Positions 18,287-34,324 are shown, counted from the first letter of the stretch. The stretch: DNA of 64,000 bases from an uncultured Acidobacteriota bacterium (GCA_902825875.1 CADECP010000005.1:122302-186301); one strand, 5' to 3'. Notes: generated by a model not told the origin, from the letters alone. Numbers and translations: made by a program.

Positions 18287-19627
18287 TCAACCTGCCTGAA
18301 ACCGCTGTCGAAACAGCCGCCCCATCCAATCACCCACCAAAATTACAATCATCGAAATTCCAGCCGCAGGCATCAACACGCCGAGCAATCCGATCAACAA
18401 GATCAACCATTTTGATAGCTGAACTTCTTTGGACTTTTGAGGAAACCCTGCCTTGCCTTTTGGGCGACGAACCCACCACATGGCAAGGCCAGTAACTCCC
18501 ATCGCCGCAAGCAACAAACAAGTCAGCAAGGCTAAAACTCTGGTCGGCCAGCCCAAAATTGTTCCGGCGTGAATCGGGTAAGCCAGCAATTGAATTTTGT
18601 AGAGCAGCGGCAATTGCGCCCAGCCAGCCAGCCCCATCACACTGCCCGAATACTGATCTATGTAAAACTGCGTCAGCGTGTGCGGCCTGTCACTGCTGCC
18701 TGCGTACACGTACACACTGGCTTCGGCGTTGTTCGGCAAATCAATGTACAGTTCTTTTTCGGTTTGCGTGCGTCCGGCAATGGCAATGATTTCATCCAGC
18801 GGCAACGGAACAGCGCCCGGCTGGCGAACGGATTTCGCTGTTTCGGCAAAGCTGGTCGGATTGGAATTCGTCACATCCAGCATTCGCTGATACCCACGCC
18901 CGAATCCCATCGTGTAAAACAACCCTGTGAACATCAACAAGATTGCGAACACCGCAGCATAAAATCCCGGCACGGCGTGCCAGTCGCGCCAGACCAGATA
19001 ATTTTTGCCGCGAAAGCGCGGCAGCCAAACACCCAACACGTTGTCTCGTCCGCGCGGCCACCACAGATAAAGCCCGGTGATGGCCAAAATAATTCCCCAG
19101 CTTGTCGCCAGTTCTACGGCGATGCGACCAGTCACCCCCCCAGCCAAGCGGCGATGAATCGTCATCACAAGATCGAAAAACGAATTGCCGTAGACATAAC
19201 TGCCTTGCACGACACCTGTGTGTTGATTGACGAAGATGTTGAGGTTGTTTCCATCTTTGGTGGAAAACGCGAATTGCGTTGGCCAGGTCGGATCGGCGCG
19301 CAACAGCATGGCCGTGGCTCGCGCTTCGGCGGGAGCAGTCGCTTTGGCATTGGCCAGTTGAGTTTCACAAGAAACTCGCTGCGTTTGCGGCTCAACAGTC
19401 ATCATCGCGGCGTTGAATCTCTGCTCCAACTCCGGGCGAAACACGTACAGCGCGCCGGTCAACGCAACGATTACCAACACCGGCCAGGCAAACAGCCCAG
19501 CGTAAAAATGCCAACGCCAGATTACTCGGTACAAACGCGGCGAAGGCGACGAAGTGGATTCTTCGTCGCCAGCCGTGTTGTTTACGTCAGTAATTTCGTT
19601 GACCGCCTGTTGCAGCGGAGATGACAT
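18287..19627 (-). CDS. PepSY-associated transmembrane protein (iron-linked)
   Basis: This 446-aa inner-membrane protein has four expected hydrophobic spans: RVIWRWHFYAGLFAWPVLVI near 35-60, then around 170, 215 and 370. Paired histidines in the spans (HFYAGL, HRRLAGG, DWHAVPGFYAAVF, AYPIHAGTI) fit haem-binding reductase-type PepSY_TM proteins such as PiuB. Members are commonly encoded with siderophore receptors and are thought to reduce or release iron after uptake. It follows the TonB receptor by 42 bp, so the pair is probably one Fur-controlled unit. Confidence 0.9.
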   Translation of the reverse strand: MSSPLQQAVNEITDVNNTAGDEESTSSPSPRLYRVIWRWHFYAGLFAWPVLVIVALTGALYVFRPELEQRFNAAMMTVEPQTQRVSCETQLANAKATAPAEARATAMLLRADPTWPTQFAFSTKDGNNLNIFVNQHTGVVQGSYVYGNSFFDLVMTIHRRLAGGVTGRIAVELATSWGIILAITGLYLWWPRGRDNVLGVWLPRFRGKNYLVWRDWHAVPGFYAAVFAILLMFTGLFYTMGFGRGYQRMLDVTNSNPTSFAETAKSVRQPGAVPLPLDEIIAIAGRTQTEKELYIDLPNNAEASVYVYAGSSDRPHTLTQFYIDQYSGSVMGLAGWAQLPLLYKIQLLAYPIHAGTILGWPTRVLALLTCLLLAAMGVTGLAMWWVRRPKGKAGFPQKSKEVQLSKWLILLIGLLGVLMPAAGISMIVILVGDWMGRLFRQRFQAG

Positions 19628-19669
19628 GGTGCTTCCTCCAATTGAGTAATCGAAAATTCGTTGACGGTT

Positions 19670-22102
19670 TCACCACTTGAATTTCACGCCGCCCTGCACC
19701 AGACGTGGGATACCGGGCAGGATGCCACGCCGTCTGTCCACCACAAATGTGCCATCGGCAATGTTTTTGACAGCGATGAATAGCGTCGGCGCAAAGCGTT
19801 CAAATTTGCTGAGCCGGTAATTGGCAACAACGTTCCAGACAGTGTAACCGGGCATCAATCCCCGTTGGCCGTTTGGCGAAATCTGCACTGTGTTCAAATC
19901 ATCAGTGAATTGTTGGCCGGTGTGAATGGCTTCAACCAATGCGTCAAAGCCGCTTGAATGCGAATAACCCAAGGTCGTCGAAACCAAAAGTTTTGGCGAA
20001 TAAATCAGCCGGTTGCCCGTGACGCTAACCGTATTGAATCCGCTGATGCTGGAAAACCGCGTTCCGCGATATTCCGCCGTGCCAATGTATGTGAACGCTG
20101 TTCGCGCGTAAAAATTGTGCGGCGAGTTGAACAGTGTTCCCGTGTCAATTCGTCCATCGAATTCCAATCCCTGATGGAGTGTTTCGCCTGCGCTGGTCAA
20201 CGTTGCGCCGACACCGCCTGACAAATTCGCCGGGACGATCTGGTTTTCGTAATCAAGCCGAAACAACGTCGCGCTCAGTTTTACACCGCGAGTTGGCGTC
20301 GAACGAAATCCGACTTCGTAATTCCACGAAAGTTCCGGGTCGAGTTCGATCACTCCGCCTGTCGTGTTGCTGATGATGTCCGCCGGACGCGGAGGCGAAA
20401 AACCGCGATGAACACCGGCAAAAATCGTGAAGCGATCAGCCGGACTGTACGCAATGCCGAAACCGGGAATGACTTGCGTCAAATCTGTCTTGCCGGTAAT
20501 CGGCGTGCCCAACCGGTTAGTGCGCTCGATGTTGATATGTTCGACGCGAACGCCGGGCGTCAGCGCCAACTTGCCGAACAAAAAGCGATGCTGGACATAC
20601 CCTGATAGAGCATCGTTTTTTCGATAATTATCTTCGACCGTCGTGCCAGTGCGCCCGTTCGGGCCGAATGTATTGTTGTTTTGTTGAATGCGGTTTTGCG
20701 TTTCGCGGTGATAGCGGAATCCCAGATCAGTTTCGCCCAGCTTGCTGCTCAGCTTCAGACGCGGATCAATTCCGAAGGTGTCGTAATTTCGCAATCGCCC
20801 TTCGTTGCCGCACAACGTGTTGAGTTCCGCCAATCCATTGCAACCGTTATTGCCGCGACGATTTGGGCGCTGGTCGGAATTCGACGATTGACGCCACCAG
20901 TGACGATTGAAATCGGCGGCGTAAAGCGTGGTCGTGAACACGGCCTTGCTGCTGAGCGCGTTGGTGTACAAGACCGAACCTCCCCAACGGTCGCCAAAAA
21001 AGAAATCGTTTTTGAACGGATTGGCTCGCGGATTGGCTTGGAATTCCGTCAGCGTCAGCCCGGAGTACGTGACGTTGGAATCTTCGCCGTAATACGTCAG
21101 CTTGGTGGCAATCGTTTGCGTCGCCTCCCGGTTCAGATTCGTCACCGATTTGAACAGAAAATCATTCAACCTCGAATGAATGTTTTCGCGCGAACCGTCG
21201 CCTTCTTTTCTCAGGTAATCGAACAGGAATCCTGTCTTGCCTGCGCCTTCGCCAAAACTCGCTCCAAGACTAGCGTAACCGTTGAAGTAGCCGCGATTGC
21301 CGCCGAGCAACGTCACCGAACCAGTAAACCGATCATCTCCACTTGGCGGATTGGGCGTGATGTAATTGATGACTCCGCCCAGCGTGTTCGGGCCATAAGC
21401 AATCTGGCTTGATCCTTTCAGAACTTCGATGCCGTTAAACCGCTCAATGGGCGGATGGTAGTACGAGTCCGTATCACCATAAGGAGCCATCCCCAACGGA
21501 GCGCCGTCTTCCAGCAACAAAACCTTCGCCGAACGATTCGGATCAAGCCCGCGAATGCCTATCGAAGGACGCAAGCCGAACCCTTCCTCTTCGCGCGTGT
21601 ACACGCCGGGAATTTTTCGCAAGGCTTCGTTGAAATTGAATGGCCGCGAAATTTCCAAAGTGCGCGCATCAATGATTTCCACTGAACCCGGAATGCGCGT
21701 TTGCTCTTCAGCAGTTGAAGCAATTTGCGTCGCCACGACTTTGATGTCGGCGACAAACTGTCCGGGGCGCAACTTGAAATCCAATCCGCGATCTGCCGTC
21801 AACGAAACCTTGTGCGAACTCAACGAAAAGCCTTCGGCCACAGCATTGATCTGGTATTCGCCGGGCGGCAAAGCTTCTAGTCGGTATTCACCTTTGGCAT
21901 CTGTGCTAACTGTGCGCTCGAAACTTCCGCCAAGCTGACGCGCGGCCAACGTAGCGTTTATCAGCGCCGCACCTGCCTGATCGGTTACACGTCCGCTGAT
22001 TGTTACGTTCTGTTGCGCCGAAGCAGCAAAACTCAGATTTATCATCAACAGGACGACATAAAAAAAGTTCGCAAATGGAGTGCTGTGGTTCTTAAAGCTC
22101 AC
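19670..22102 (-). CDS. TonB-dependent ferric-chelate receptor, FecA-like
   Basis: The 810-aa outer-membrane receptor starts at GTG 22102, eight bases after AGAAGGAAG; a longer frame begins at 22138. A signal peptide (FFYVVLLMINLSFAASAQQ) precedes a carboxypeptidase-regulatory beta-sandwich (ISGRVTDQAGAALINAT, ~30-110). Next is the plug (RIPGSVEIIDARTLEISRPF; IGIRGLDPNRSAKVLLLEDG; VLKGSSQIAYGPNTLGGVIN) and the beta-barrel ending in aromatic FKW. The plug is closest to FecA/ferric citrate-type receptors. A Fur-like box lies 83 bp upstream and a PepSY gene follows. Confidence 0.93.
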   Translation of the reverse strand: MSFKNHSTPFANFFYVVLLMINLSFAASAQQNVTISGRVTDQAGAALINATLAARQLGGSFERTVSTDAKGEYRLEALPPGEYQINAVAEGFSLSSHKVSLTADRGLDFKLRPGQFVADIKVVATQIASTAEEQTRIPGSVEIIDARTLEISRPFNFNEALRKIPGVYTREEEGFGLRPSIGIRGLDPNRSAKVLLLEDGAPLGMAPYGDTDSYYHPPIERFNGIEVLKGSSQIAYGPNTLGGVINYITPNPPSGDDRFTGSVTLLGGNRGYFNGYASLGASFGEGAGKTGFLFDYLRKEGDGSRENIHSRLNDFLFKSVTNLNREATQTIATKLTYYGEDSNVTYSGLTLTEFQANPRANPFKNDFFFGDRWGGSVLYTNALSSKAVFTTTLYAADFNRHWWRQSSNSDQRPNRRGNNGCNGLAELNTLCGNEGRLRNYDTFGIDPRLKLSSKLGETDLGFRYHRETQNRIQQNNNTFGPNGRTGTTVEDNYRKNDALSGYVQHRFLFGKLALTPGVRVEHINIERTNRLGTPITGKTDLTQVIPGFGIAYSPADRFTIFAGVHRGFSPPRPADIISNTTGGVIELDPELSWNYEVGFRSTPTRGVKLSATLFRLDYENQIVPANLSGGVGATLTSAGETLHQGLEFDGRIDTGTLFNSPHNFYARTAFTYIGTAEYRGTRFSSISGFNTVSVTGNRLIYSPKLLVSTTLGYSHSSGFDALVEAIHTGQQFTDDLNTVQISPNGQRGLMPGYTVWNVVANYRLSKFERFAPTLFIAVKNIADGTFVVDRRRGILPGIPRLVQGGVKFKW

Positions 22103-22184
22103 GGTATCTACTTCCTTCTCTGAAAAAATGGCAAGCAAGCGGTCAAGCTACCTCTTTGCTTGAGTAAAACGCCTTGCATAATCT

Positions 22185-22199
22185 TGAAATTCATTTTCA
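22185..22199. promoter_or_regulatory. Fur-like box upstream of the ferric receptor
   Basis: TGAAATTCATTTTCA is a 7-1-7 dyad matching TGATAATnATTATCA at 11 of 14 positions. It lies 83 bp upstream of the receptor start and in front of a receptor/PepSY pair, which fits iron repression. Confidence 0.5.
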
Positions 22200-22362
22200 A
22201 AAGAAGTCAGAGAATAAACTTGCCACAGGAGAGCGTCAAGTTATTTTTTTGAAAAACTGTTGGAGGATGAAGACCCGCTGACAATTCAGATTGTTTGGGC
22301 AGATAACAAAGCGGTGATGAATCAATTGAGCAGCAAGATCGGCTGAGGCGTTACAAAAAGAT

Positions 22363-23496
22363 TCAGAGGCTCGAACTGGGAGACCAAATATCTGGTTTTG
22401 ATTTTTCTGACTGAGCGGGCAAACGCGGAGAATTGTCGGACGAAGATGGCTGGCCAAGCTCCGAAGCAAGTTGGCCTAATTGCTCCGCCAGATAAAGCGT
22501 GATTGGTTTATCAATCGTCAATTCCGTTTGAGAAAGATTTTCAGCGTGATTCGCGGCTTCCGTCAAAATCGAACGGCGTAACAGTTCCGGCAAATATCGC
22601 AGCAACAACATATAACCGAGTTCGCCATCGCCGGGTTTGCCAGCCATTTGAGCGATGATGCCCAGAAACTCCTGCACAAGCTTTCCCTGCTCTTCCCGGC
22701 TCAATCGTTCCCACCAACGTTCGTAATCGCGCCCGGCTTGAATGTCTGCAATCGCCATAACCAACCGGCGAAACGAAGCAGGCAAGGAATCCCAAACCGC
22801 GTTGCGAGCGGAGGCGGGCGCAGTGTCAGCTCCGGGCAATAAGTCTTCAATTGTGAACGCGCGCTCTGAAACCAAATGGCTGTCGCGCAACACGTCAATA
22901 AATTCGTCCGAGTCAATGAAGTAATCATCTTCGGTAGCAGCCTGATCCGACGGGCCTCCGCGCGGAGTTTGCGCCGTCTGTGAACTCAGCAGCTTGACGT
23001 AACCGTATCGCGGCGAACGAACGCCTAGTTCCACACGATACCTCCGGTCTGGAAACACGCTGAACCAATACTCGCGCGTAAACGCAGCGTTGAAGAAAGA
23101 TGAAATGTTCGTGGTTTCATCCACCAGCTTCAGCACCGAATGAAAGTTACCAACTTCGTGAGCCGGAAAAATCTGTCGCAACCGATCAAACGGATTGTCT
23201 TTCAATTGCCAGTATACAAACAGCCGAAACGGGTCTTGCCACAAAGCCCGCATCATATCGAAATCGTAATGTTCGGGAATCGGTAAGCCACGATCCACCA
23301 CAGGTTCATCGGCGACGGCTTCGGCTTCTTCGACTGGCGGTTCTGCCGCTGGCAACGTCAGAACGGATTCGTCCACAGTTGTGGCTTCGTCCTCGCCCAA
23401 AGGCTCGGCGACAGGAACATCCGGCACAACCGGCGGCTCAAAAGGATTGCGCTCTACGACCGGAACCAACGAAGTCAGATCAAAAAAGAAAGGCAC
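22363..23496 (-). CDS. DUF4912 domain protein
   Basis: The 377-aa soluble protein starts with a Pro/Glu/Val-rich low-complexity stretch (~10-70). A DUF4912 domain follows (~75-190), with MMRALWQDPFRLFVYWQLK and the strand YWFSVFPDRRYRVELGVRSP, an Ig-like fold of unknown function seen across many phyla. The C-terminal half is helical. The C-terminus (RLPAQSEKSKPDIW) is disordered-looking. It stands alone between two TonB receptor loci, and its role is unknown. Confidence 0.82.
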   Translation of the reverse strand: MPFFFDLTSLVPVVERNPFEPPVVPDVPVAEPLGEDEATTVDESVLTLPAAEPPVEEAEAVADEPVVDRGLPIPEHYDFDMMRALWQDPFRLFVYWQLKDNPFDRLRQIFPAHEVGNFHSVLKLVDETTNISSFFNAAFTREYWFSVFPDRRYRVELGVRSPRYGYVKLLSSQTAQTPRGGPSDQAATEDDYFIDSDEFIDVLRDSHLVSERAFTIEDLLPGADTAPASARNAVWDSLPASFRRLVMAIADIQAGRDYERWWERLSREEQGKLVQEFLGIIAQMAGKPGDGELGYMLLLRYLPELLRRSILTEAANHAENLSQTELTIDKPITLYLAEQLGQLASELGQPSSSDNSPRLPAQSEKSKPDIWSPSSSL

Positions 23497-23620
23497 GTGG
23501 CTTCTCCCAGCAAAATTTTAGTTGTGATGTTGAGCTTGAAATTTCCGTAACGCTCTATGTTTTGGTGATGGACTCGAACGAAGGGTAGGAGTGGGTCAGC
23601 AGCTTGTCAAGCAATGCAAA

Positions 23621-23657
23621 CCGGGCGCAGCCGCTATTCAATTGCGGCTGCGCCCGG
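23621..23657 (-). terminator. 14-bp-stem terminator after the first giant TonB receptor
   Basis: CCGGGCGCAGCCGC (23621-23634) pairs perfectly with GCGGCTGCGCCCGG (23644-23657), with a 9-base loop. On the minus strand the stem is followed by TTTGC. Confidence 0.8.
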
Positions 23658-23676
23658 CAAAATTTAATCGTAAAGG

Positions 23677-27300
<3,624 letters not shown>

Positions 27301-27411
27301 TCGATACCCTCCTTGTTGGGATGTTTCCATTTGTTTGAGTTCACAACCTTTCTCCGACGGCAATCGCTGAATGTGCTTCCAAAAACGACTACCGCCGCTT
27401 ACCACTTGATT

Positions 27412-27432
27412 GGCGCAAGCTTCGTTCCAGTG
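27412..27432 (-). promoter_or_regulatory. sigma54 promoter of the first giant TonB receptor
   Basis: On the minus strand the site reads CACTGGAACGAAGCTTGCGC. GG and GC are exactly 10 bases apart, matching TGGcACG-N4-TTGC with one substitution. The -12 GC (27416-27415) is 115 bp upstream of the start codon. An almost identical site precedes the second receptor. Confidence 0.8.
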
Positions 27433-27508
27433 CTTCTGAGTTGTATTGATTGCTGCAATCGAAAGGTTTAGCAGGGCGTTCGCGGCAAATCGGATGAAAC
27501 GGCTGTTG

Positions 27509-27536
27509 GAAAAAACGAACGGAATTTCGTTTTTTC
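27509..27536. promoter_or_regulatory. 11-bp dyad upstream of the sigma54 promoter
   Basis: GAAAAAACGAA (27509-27519) pairs perfectly with TTCGTTTTTTC (27526-27536). It is ~80 bp upstream of the -24 element and could be an activator site or a terminator-like hairpin. No counterpart was found before the second receptor. Confidence 0.4.
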
Positions 27537-27750
27537 AGATCAAACGCTGTGGTCTTTCAAGGTCAGGCTGGCTGCGGCTGAATTCAACCGTTCGCAATTG
27601 AACGGCTTCAACAGAAACGACAACGACAACCGTCAGGCTTCTCACTTTCGAGGCAGAAACCCATCAAGAAAACCCGACAAAGAGCAAAGCCGTTTTCCAT
27701 ACTTTCCTGATGCTCATCAAATTCTCGATTGTCGTTGTCCATCCAGCCAT

Positions 27751-27780
27751 AAAAAAAGGCCTGACATTCGCCAGGCCTTT
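27751..27780 (-). terminator. terminator after the second giant TonB receptor
   Basis: AAAGGCCTG (27755-27763) pairs with CAGGCCTTT (27772-27780). On the minus strand it ends in a run of seven T. Confidence 0.9.
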
Positions 27781-27801
27781 CAGTTGAGATGTTAAAGACG
27801 T

Positions 27802-30800
27802 TTAGAACGTCAGCTTCATCAAATACCGAATCACGCGACCGCCGCCATCGCCGAACTGCGGTTGCAGAAACCGTCCGGAGGGCGAGGTGAACACCGTCGC
27901 TGACGGCCCGGTTCCGGCTGGCGAAAACGGGCTGATGCTGCCGATACCGTATTGCGGATGATTGAAGACGTTGAAAAATTCCGTGCGGAATTGCAATCCA
28001 ATGCCTTCAGTCACGCGAAAACGTTTTTGCACGATGAAATCGAAATTGTTGGTTCCTTTGGTGCGTTCGGTGTTGCGCCCCAAAGTTCCAGTGCGACCGA
28101 TGCCGGCAGCCAGACCGATGTAACGAGCCGTCGCCGGATCAATCGGCGCATTGTTCGCGTCGGGATTGACGAATCCGGTTGGACTGCTCGCATTCGGAAC
28201 CGCTCGCACACCGGGCAAACCGGCGGGATTGAAATCCGGTCGGTCGTTGTTGCCAGCCAACCCATTGGCATCTTGTCCGTTGGCAACCGTGAAAGGCACA
28301 CCGCTTTCAAACGTGGTCACGCCTGAAAGCTGCCATCCGCCGACAATCTGTCCCAACACTCCGCGTTGATCGCGCATGAACGGCAGTTCATACACGTAAG
28401 TAAACACCGCGCGATGTGTGCGGTCGAACAGCGAAACCGCGCGTTCATTGCGTTCGCCGCCCAAAACCAATGGAATGATCGCCAACGAAGAATTGACCAA
28501 CCCGCCGGAAGCGAAAACTTCGCTGCCGTTGTCAATCAACTTGGAATAGGTGTAAGAGCCATTCAAAGAAAGGCCTTTTGAAAAACGACGCGCGACTGAC
28601 AATTGCCCCGCGTGATAAGACGACGAACCGCTGTTGGAACGAATCGTGCGGACTCCCTGCAAAGCGTCCAAACGACCTGATCGCGTTCCGGTGTAACCAG
28701 CCGGAACGACTTGCAGAGCAGTCGGAACCAGCGGATTGCGGTCTTCGTTCGCGTAAAGTTTGGTTCCTTTCGATCCGACGTAGGAAGCATCCACCATCAA
28801 CAAGCCTGGCAATTCGCGCTGAATTCCCAACGACCAACGTTGAAAGTAAGGATTGACCAGATTCGGATCAACCAGCGTTTGCCCGTCAAAAGGCGAAAGC
28901 GGGCGAGCCTGAGCCGGGAACAACGTGGACAAATTCGCCAGACCGCGATTCGTGCCCGTCGTGGTCGGAGCCACATTTTGCGTTGAAACCACGTTCGGCG
29001 AAGACGAAGCGGCGTTCGACGCGATGTTGTTAAAGAAAGAATCGTAGCCAATTTGATAACCCGTGCGGATGACGCTCTTGCGTTCTCCGAACAGGAATCC
29101 CAAAACGCCGTTCTTGAACGACGGCGAATAGGCGATGCCAACGGTCGGCGCCCAATTGTTGTTGTCGCTCGCGGCTCTGCTCGGTTGCGAATAAGGTCCT
29201 TGCAAAGTAACCGGGTCAACATTGAACAAACCTGTGAAAGCCGCCGTGCGAACCGAATTGACCGGATTGCCGAAGTTTTCGTAGCGCACGCCCAGAGTCA
29301 ATGTCAGAGCGTTGTTCACGCGCCAGCGATCCTGGAAGAAATAAGCCTGACGAAACAGTTCAGGGTAATAACGCGGACTGCCGAAATCACGATTGGCCGA
29401 TCCGCCCGAACCGGAAAAATCGTCAATGAAATTCGCCAGCCCGGTGAAACCTCCGCCAGCGTTGTAAATCAGCGAACCGCGTTCGTTGATCGGCGCGAAC
29501 TGCCGCGAACGTTGTTCGAGCAAATCGAATCCGCCACGAAACGTATGACTGCCGCTGACATAAGTCGTGGTGTTTTGGATAACGTAATTGTTGGCAATGC
29601 GCCCTTGCGGCAAATTCGTTTGAACACCGATGTTGTAAGCCGAACCGGTCACATTGCTAAATCCGGCAATGGTAATGCTCGGCAAAGTCAAACCAAGTTC
29701 ATTGGGCGGATTCAACGGGAAAGACAGCGCAATGCGGTTGTAGGAAATTCGCAGTTCATTAGTCAGGCTAGGCGTCAGGACGTGAGTTTCGCTGATCAGA
29801 AAATTCTGGAAACGATTGGACTGGCTGGTGGTGAAACCGGGCAAGCCCAACGTTGCGCCGCCAACAGGCGCGTCTTGATCGGAAAACAGGTAACGGCCTG
29901 AAAGCTGCGATTTTTCGCTGATCTTGTGATCAATGCGTCCCAAAATTTGTGGTTCGACAAAAGTTTGAGCGAAAGTCGTGACAGCCGAACCAACCTGCAC
30001 TGCCGGGCGACCGTTGCCCAATTCGATATTCGTCGGATTGGAAACGCCAATTGCTCCCTGAGTGATGTTCAACAACAAATCAACGCCGGGATTGACGCCC
30101 TGGGCAAACAACCCGCGCAAAGTCTGCCGACCTGCTGCTGTCGGAACCAACACTGTCGCGGTTTGATTCGATGCCTGACGTTGATTTTGGTAAGAAGCGA
30201 AAAAGAAGGTGCGGTCTTTGCCGTCGTACAAACCAGGAATTTTGATTGGGCCGCCCAACGTGCCCGCAAAAATGTGTTCGGTTCCGTAAGGCGGATAACC
30301 TCGTTGCGTCAAAACTGGCGACAGCGACTGAGTATTGGTAATCGCATCGTCGCGCGTTGAATCGTATTGCCACGAAGCCGTGCCGTGAAATTGATTCGTT
30401 CCGGATTTGGTGATGGTGTTGACGACCGCTCCTCCGGCGCGACCGAATTCCGCGTCGAAGTTCGATGTTTGCACTGACACTTCCTGAACCGCATCCGGGT
30501 TTCTGATCTGAAATCCCTGACCGGCAATCGAAATGTCGTTGTTTTCCGTTCCGTCAATCAGGAAGTTGTTGGAACGTCCGCGTCCGCCATTGACGGAAAA
30601 CGTCGCCACGCCAAACCCGAAACGATTGGTCGAAACTCCCGGCAAAGTCAGCGCCAACGAAACTGGATTTCGAGTGGCGATGGGCAATTCGACAATTCTG
30701 GTGACATCAATGTTGCCGCCTCGCACCGGAGCTTCGGTTTGAATCAACGCACCGGATTCGGCGGTCACATCAACTGATATTTCCTGTGTGCCCGGTGACA

Positions 30801-31110
30801 GTTGCGCGTCCACAGTCGAAGTCAGATTGGCGCTGACGACGACATTCGATTTATTGATTGCGCCAAAACCTGACGCTGTCACCTTGATCGTGTACATCCC
30901 CAGGTCAACCGCATCGAAGCGATAAAAGCCTTCGCTGTTTGCGACGGTCGAACGGCTGACCGTCGTCGCCGTGTTGGTCAACACCACGTTGGCGCCGGAA
31001 ATCACAGCGCCTGTGGAATCGGTAATTGTGCCGCTGACAGTTCCGCGACTGGTCTGTGCGAACGCTGCCACCGACATGACAAGCAGCAACAAAACTGCTC
31101 TGAATTTCAT
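27802..31110 (-). CDS. second giant Oar-like TonB-dependent receptor
   Basis: The 1102-aa product starts at ATG 31110 behind AGGAGGG. A signal peptide (MKFRAVLLLLVMSVAAFAQ) precedes the regulatory domain (GTVSGTITDSTGAVISGANV, ~25-105). Plug and barrel features are ELPIATRNPVSLALTLPGVS, NGGRGRSNNFLIDGTENNDI and VNTITKSGTNQFHG. Similarity to the upstream receptor is only family-level, so this is not a recent duplication. The shared promoter motif suggests coordinated expression. The gene ends with a T7-tailed terminator. Confidence 0.9.
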   Translation of the reverse strand: MKFRAVLLLLVMSVAAFAQTSRGTVSGTITDSTGAVISGANVVLTNTATTVSRSTVANSEGFYRFDAVDLGMYTIKVTASGFGAINKSNVVVSANLTSTVDAQLSPGTQEISVDVTAESGALIQTEAPVRGGNIDVTRIVELPIATRNPVSLALTLPGVSTNRFGFGVATFSVNGGRGRSNNFLIDGTENNDISIAGQGFQIRNPDAVQEVSVQTSNFDAEFGRAGGAVVNTITKSGTNQFHGTASWQYDSTRDDAITNTQSLSPVLTQRGYPPYGTEHIFAGTLGGPIKIPGLYDGKDRTFFFASYQNQRQASNQTATVLVPTAAGRQTLRGLFAQGVNPGVDLLLNITQGAIGVSNPTNIELGNGRPAVQVGSAVTTFAQTFVEPQILGRIDHKISEKSQLSGRYLFSDQDAPVGGATLGLPGFTTSQSNRFQNFLISETHVLTPSLTNELRISYNRIALSFPLNPPNELGLTLPSITIAGFSNVTGSAYNIGVQTNLPQGRIANNYVIQNTTTYVSGSHTFRGGFDLLEQRSRQFAPINERGSLIYNAGGGFTGLANFIDDFSGSGGSANRDFGSPRYYPELFRQAYFFQDRWRVNNALTLTLGVRYENFGNPVNSVRTAAFTGLFNVDPVTLQGPYSQPSRAASDNNNWAPTVGIAYSPSFKNGVLGFLFGERKSVIRTGYQIGYDSFFNNIASNAASSSPNVVSTQNVAPTTTGTNRGLANLSTLFPAQARPLSPFDGQTLVDPNLVNPYFQRWSLGIQRELPGLLMVDASYVGSKGTKLYANEDRNPLVPTALQVVPAGYTGTRSGRLDALQGVRTIRSNSGSSSYHAGQLSVARRFSKGLSLNGSYTYSKLIDNGSEVFASGGLVNSSLAIIPLVLGGERNERAVSLFDRTHRAVFTYVYELPFMRDQRGVLGQIVGGWQLSGVTTFESGVPFTVANGQDANGLAGNNDRPDFNPAGLPGVRAVPNASSPTGFVNPDANNAPIDPATARYIGLAAGIGRTGTLGRNTERTKGTNNFDFIVQKRFRVTEGIGLQFRTEFFNVFNHPQYGIGSISPFSPAGTGPSATVFTSPSGRFLQPQFGDGGGRVIRYLMKLTF

Positions 31111-31216
31111 AATCCCTCCTGTGAGTCTCACTGAAAAACTCGGTTGTTATTGAATTCGCCTTAGAGTTCAGTTGGATGAGCATCCAAAGCGATTGAGTCG
31201 AATGACGAAGGGACTA

Positions 31217-31237
31217 AGCGCAAGCGTTGTTCCAGTG
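31217..31237 (-). promoter_or_regulatory. sigma54 promoter of the second giant TonB receptor
   Basis: On the minus strand the site reads CACTGGAACAACGCTTGCGC, matching the first receptor's promoter at 18 of 20 positions. GG and GC are 10 bases apart. The -12 GC is 110 bp upstream of ATG 31110, almost the same spacing as in the first receptor. The rest of 31238-31680 shows no recognisable gene. Confidence 0.8.
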
Positions 31238-31680
31238 GCGTAACTGTTGCGTAAAGAGCCTGAATTCATTGGCTGAAACACAAACGACGAAAAAATGGAC
31301 TAACGTGCTCTTCAAAAATTCGGATTTGGTTTGAAATCTCGGATTCGACTGCTGCCGGTGTTTTGGATGCGGGTCAAAACGATTTGCGAACGATGAACAA
31401 CCAATCAGCCTTTACGATTGGAGCCTTAAAAATTTTCGACAGCCCTACAACAACTGAAACGACAAAAGAGTGAATGAAACCAAGAAACGAGAATTCATCA
31501 CTCTGGCGATTTAGCCTTTAACCAAATTTGCCGAACAGCTATTGACGCCGTCGCCATAATTTCCGATGTAGTGATTGATGACTTGAACGGATGCGTTCTC
31601 AGATTTTTTCGGCAAGGTAATGCTGATGGATTATGGCTGCCCTTGCCGATTAACAACGATGCGAAATCTGCATTCAAACC

Positions 31681-31720
31681 GGTTTCCGATAATGGAAACT
31701 TGCCTCCATTGTCGGAAACC
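31681..31720. terminator. stem-loop downstream of gyrB
   Basis: GGTTTCCGATAATGGA (31681-31696) pairs with TCCATTGTCGGAAACC (31705-31720) with one mismatch and an 8-base loop. It lies ~60 bp after the gyrB stop, without a T-run. Confidence 0.5.
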
Positions 31721-31782
31721 GATTTTCTGAAACCGGAAACGTCAAGTGAGTTTCCGTAATCTGTTTGCCGCTAACAGATGGG

Positions 31783-34311
<2,529 letters not shown>

Positions 34312-34324
34312 TCAATCAATAGGG

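Noticed and set aside
27598-27795. 65-codon frame downstream of the first giant receptor's promoter
   Set aside because: It overlaps the terminator hairpin of the second receptor and has no ribosome site.
31571-31759. 62-codon frame between the TonB receptor and gyrB
   Set aside because: No ribosome site, low-complexity content, and it runs over the GGTTTCCG hairpin.
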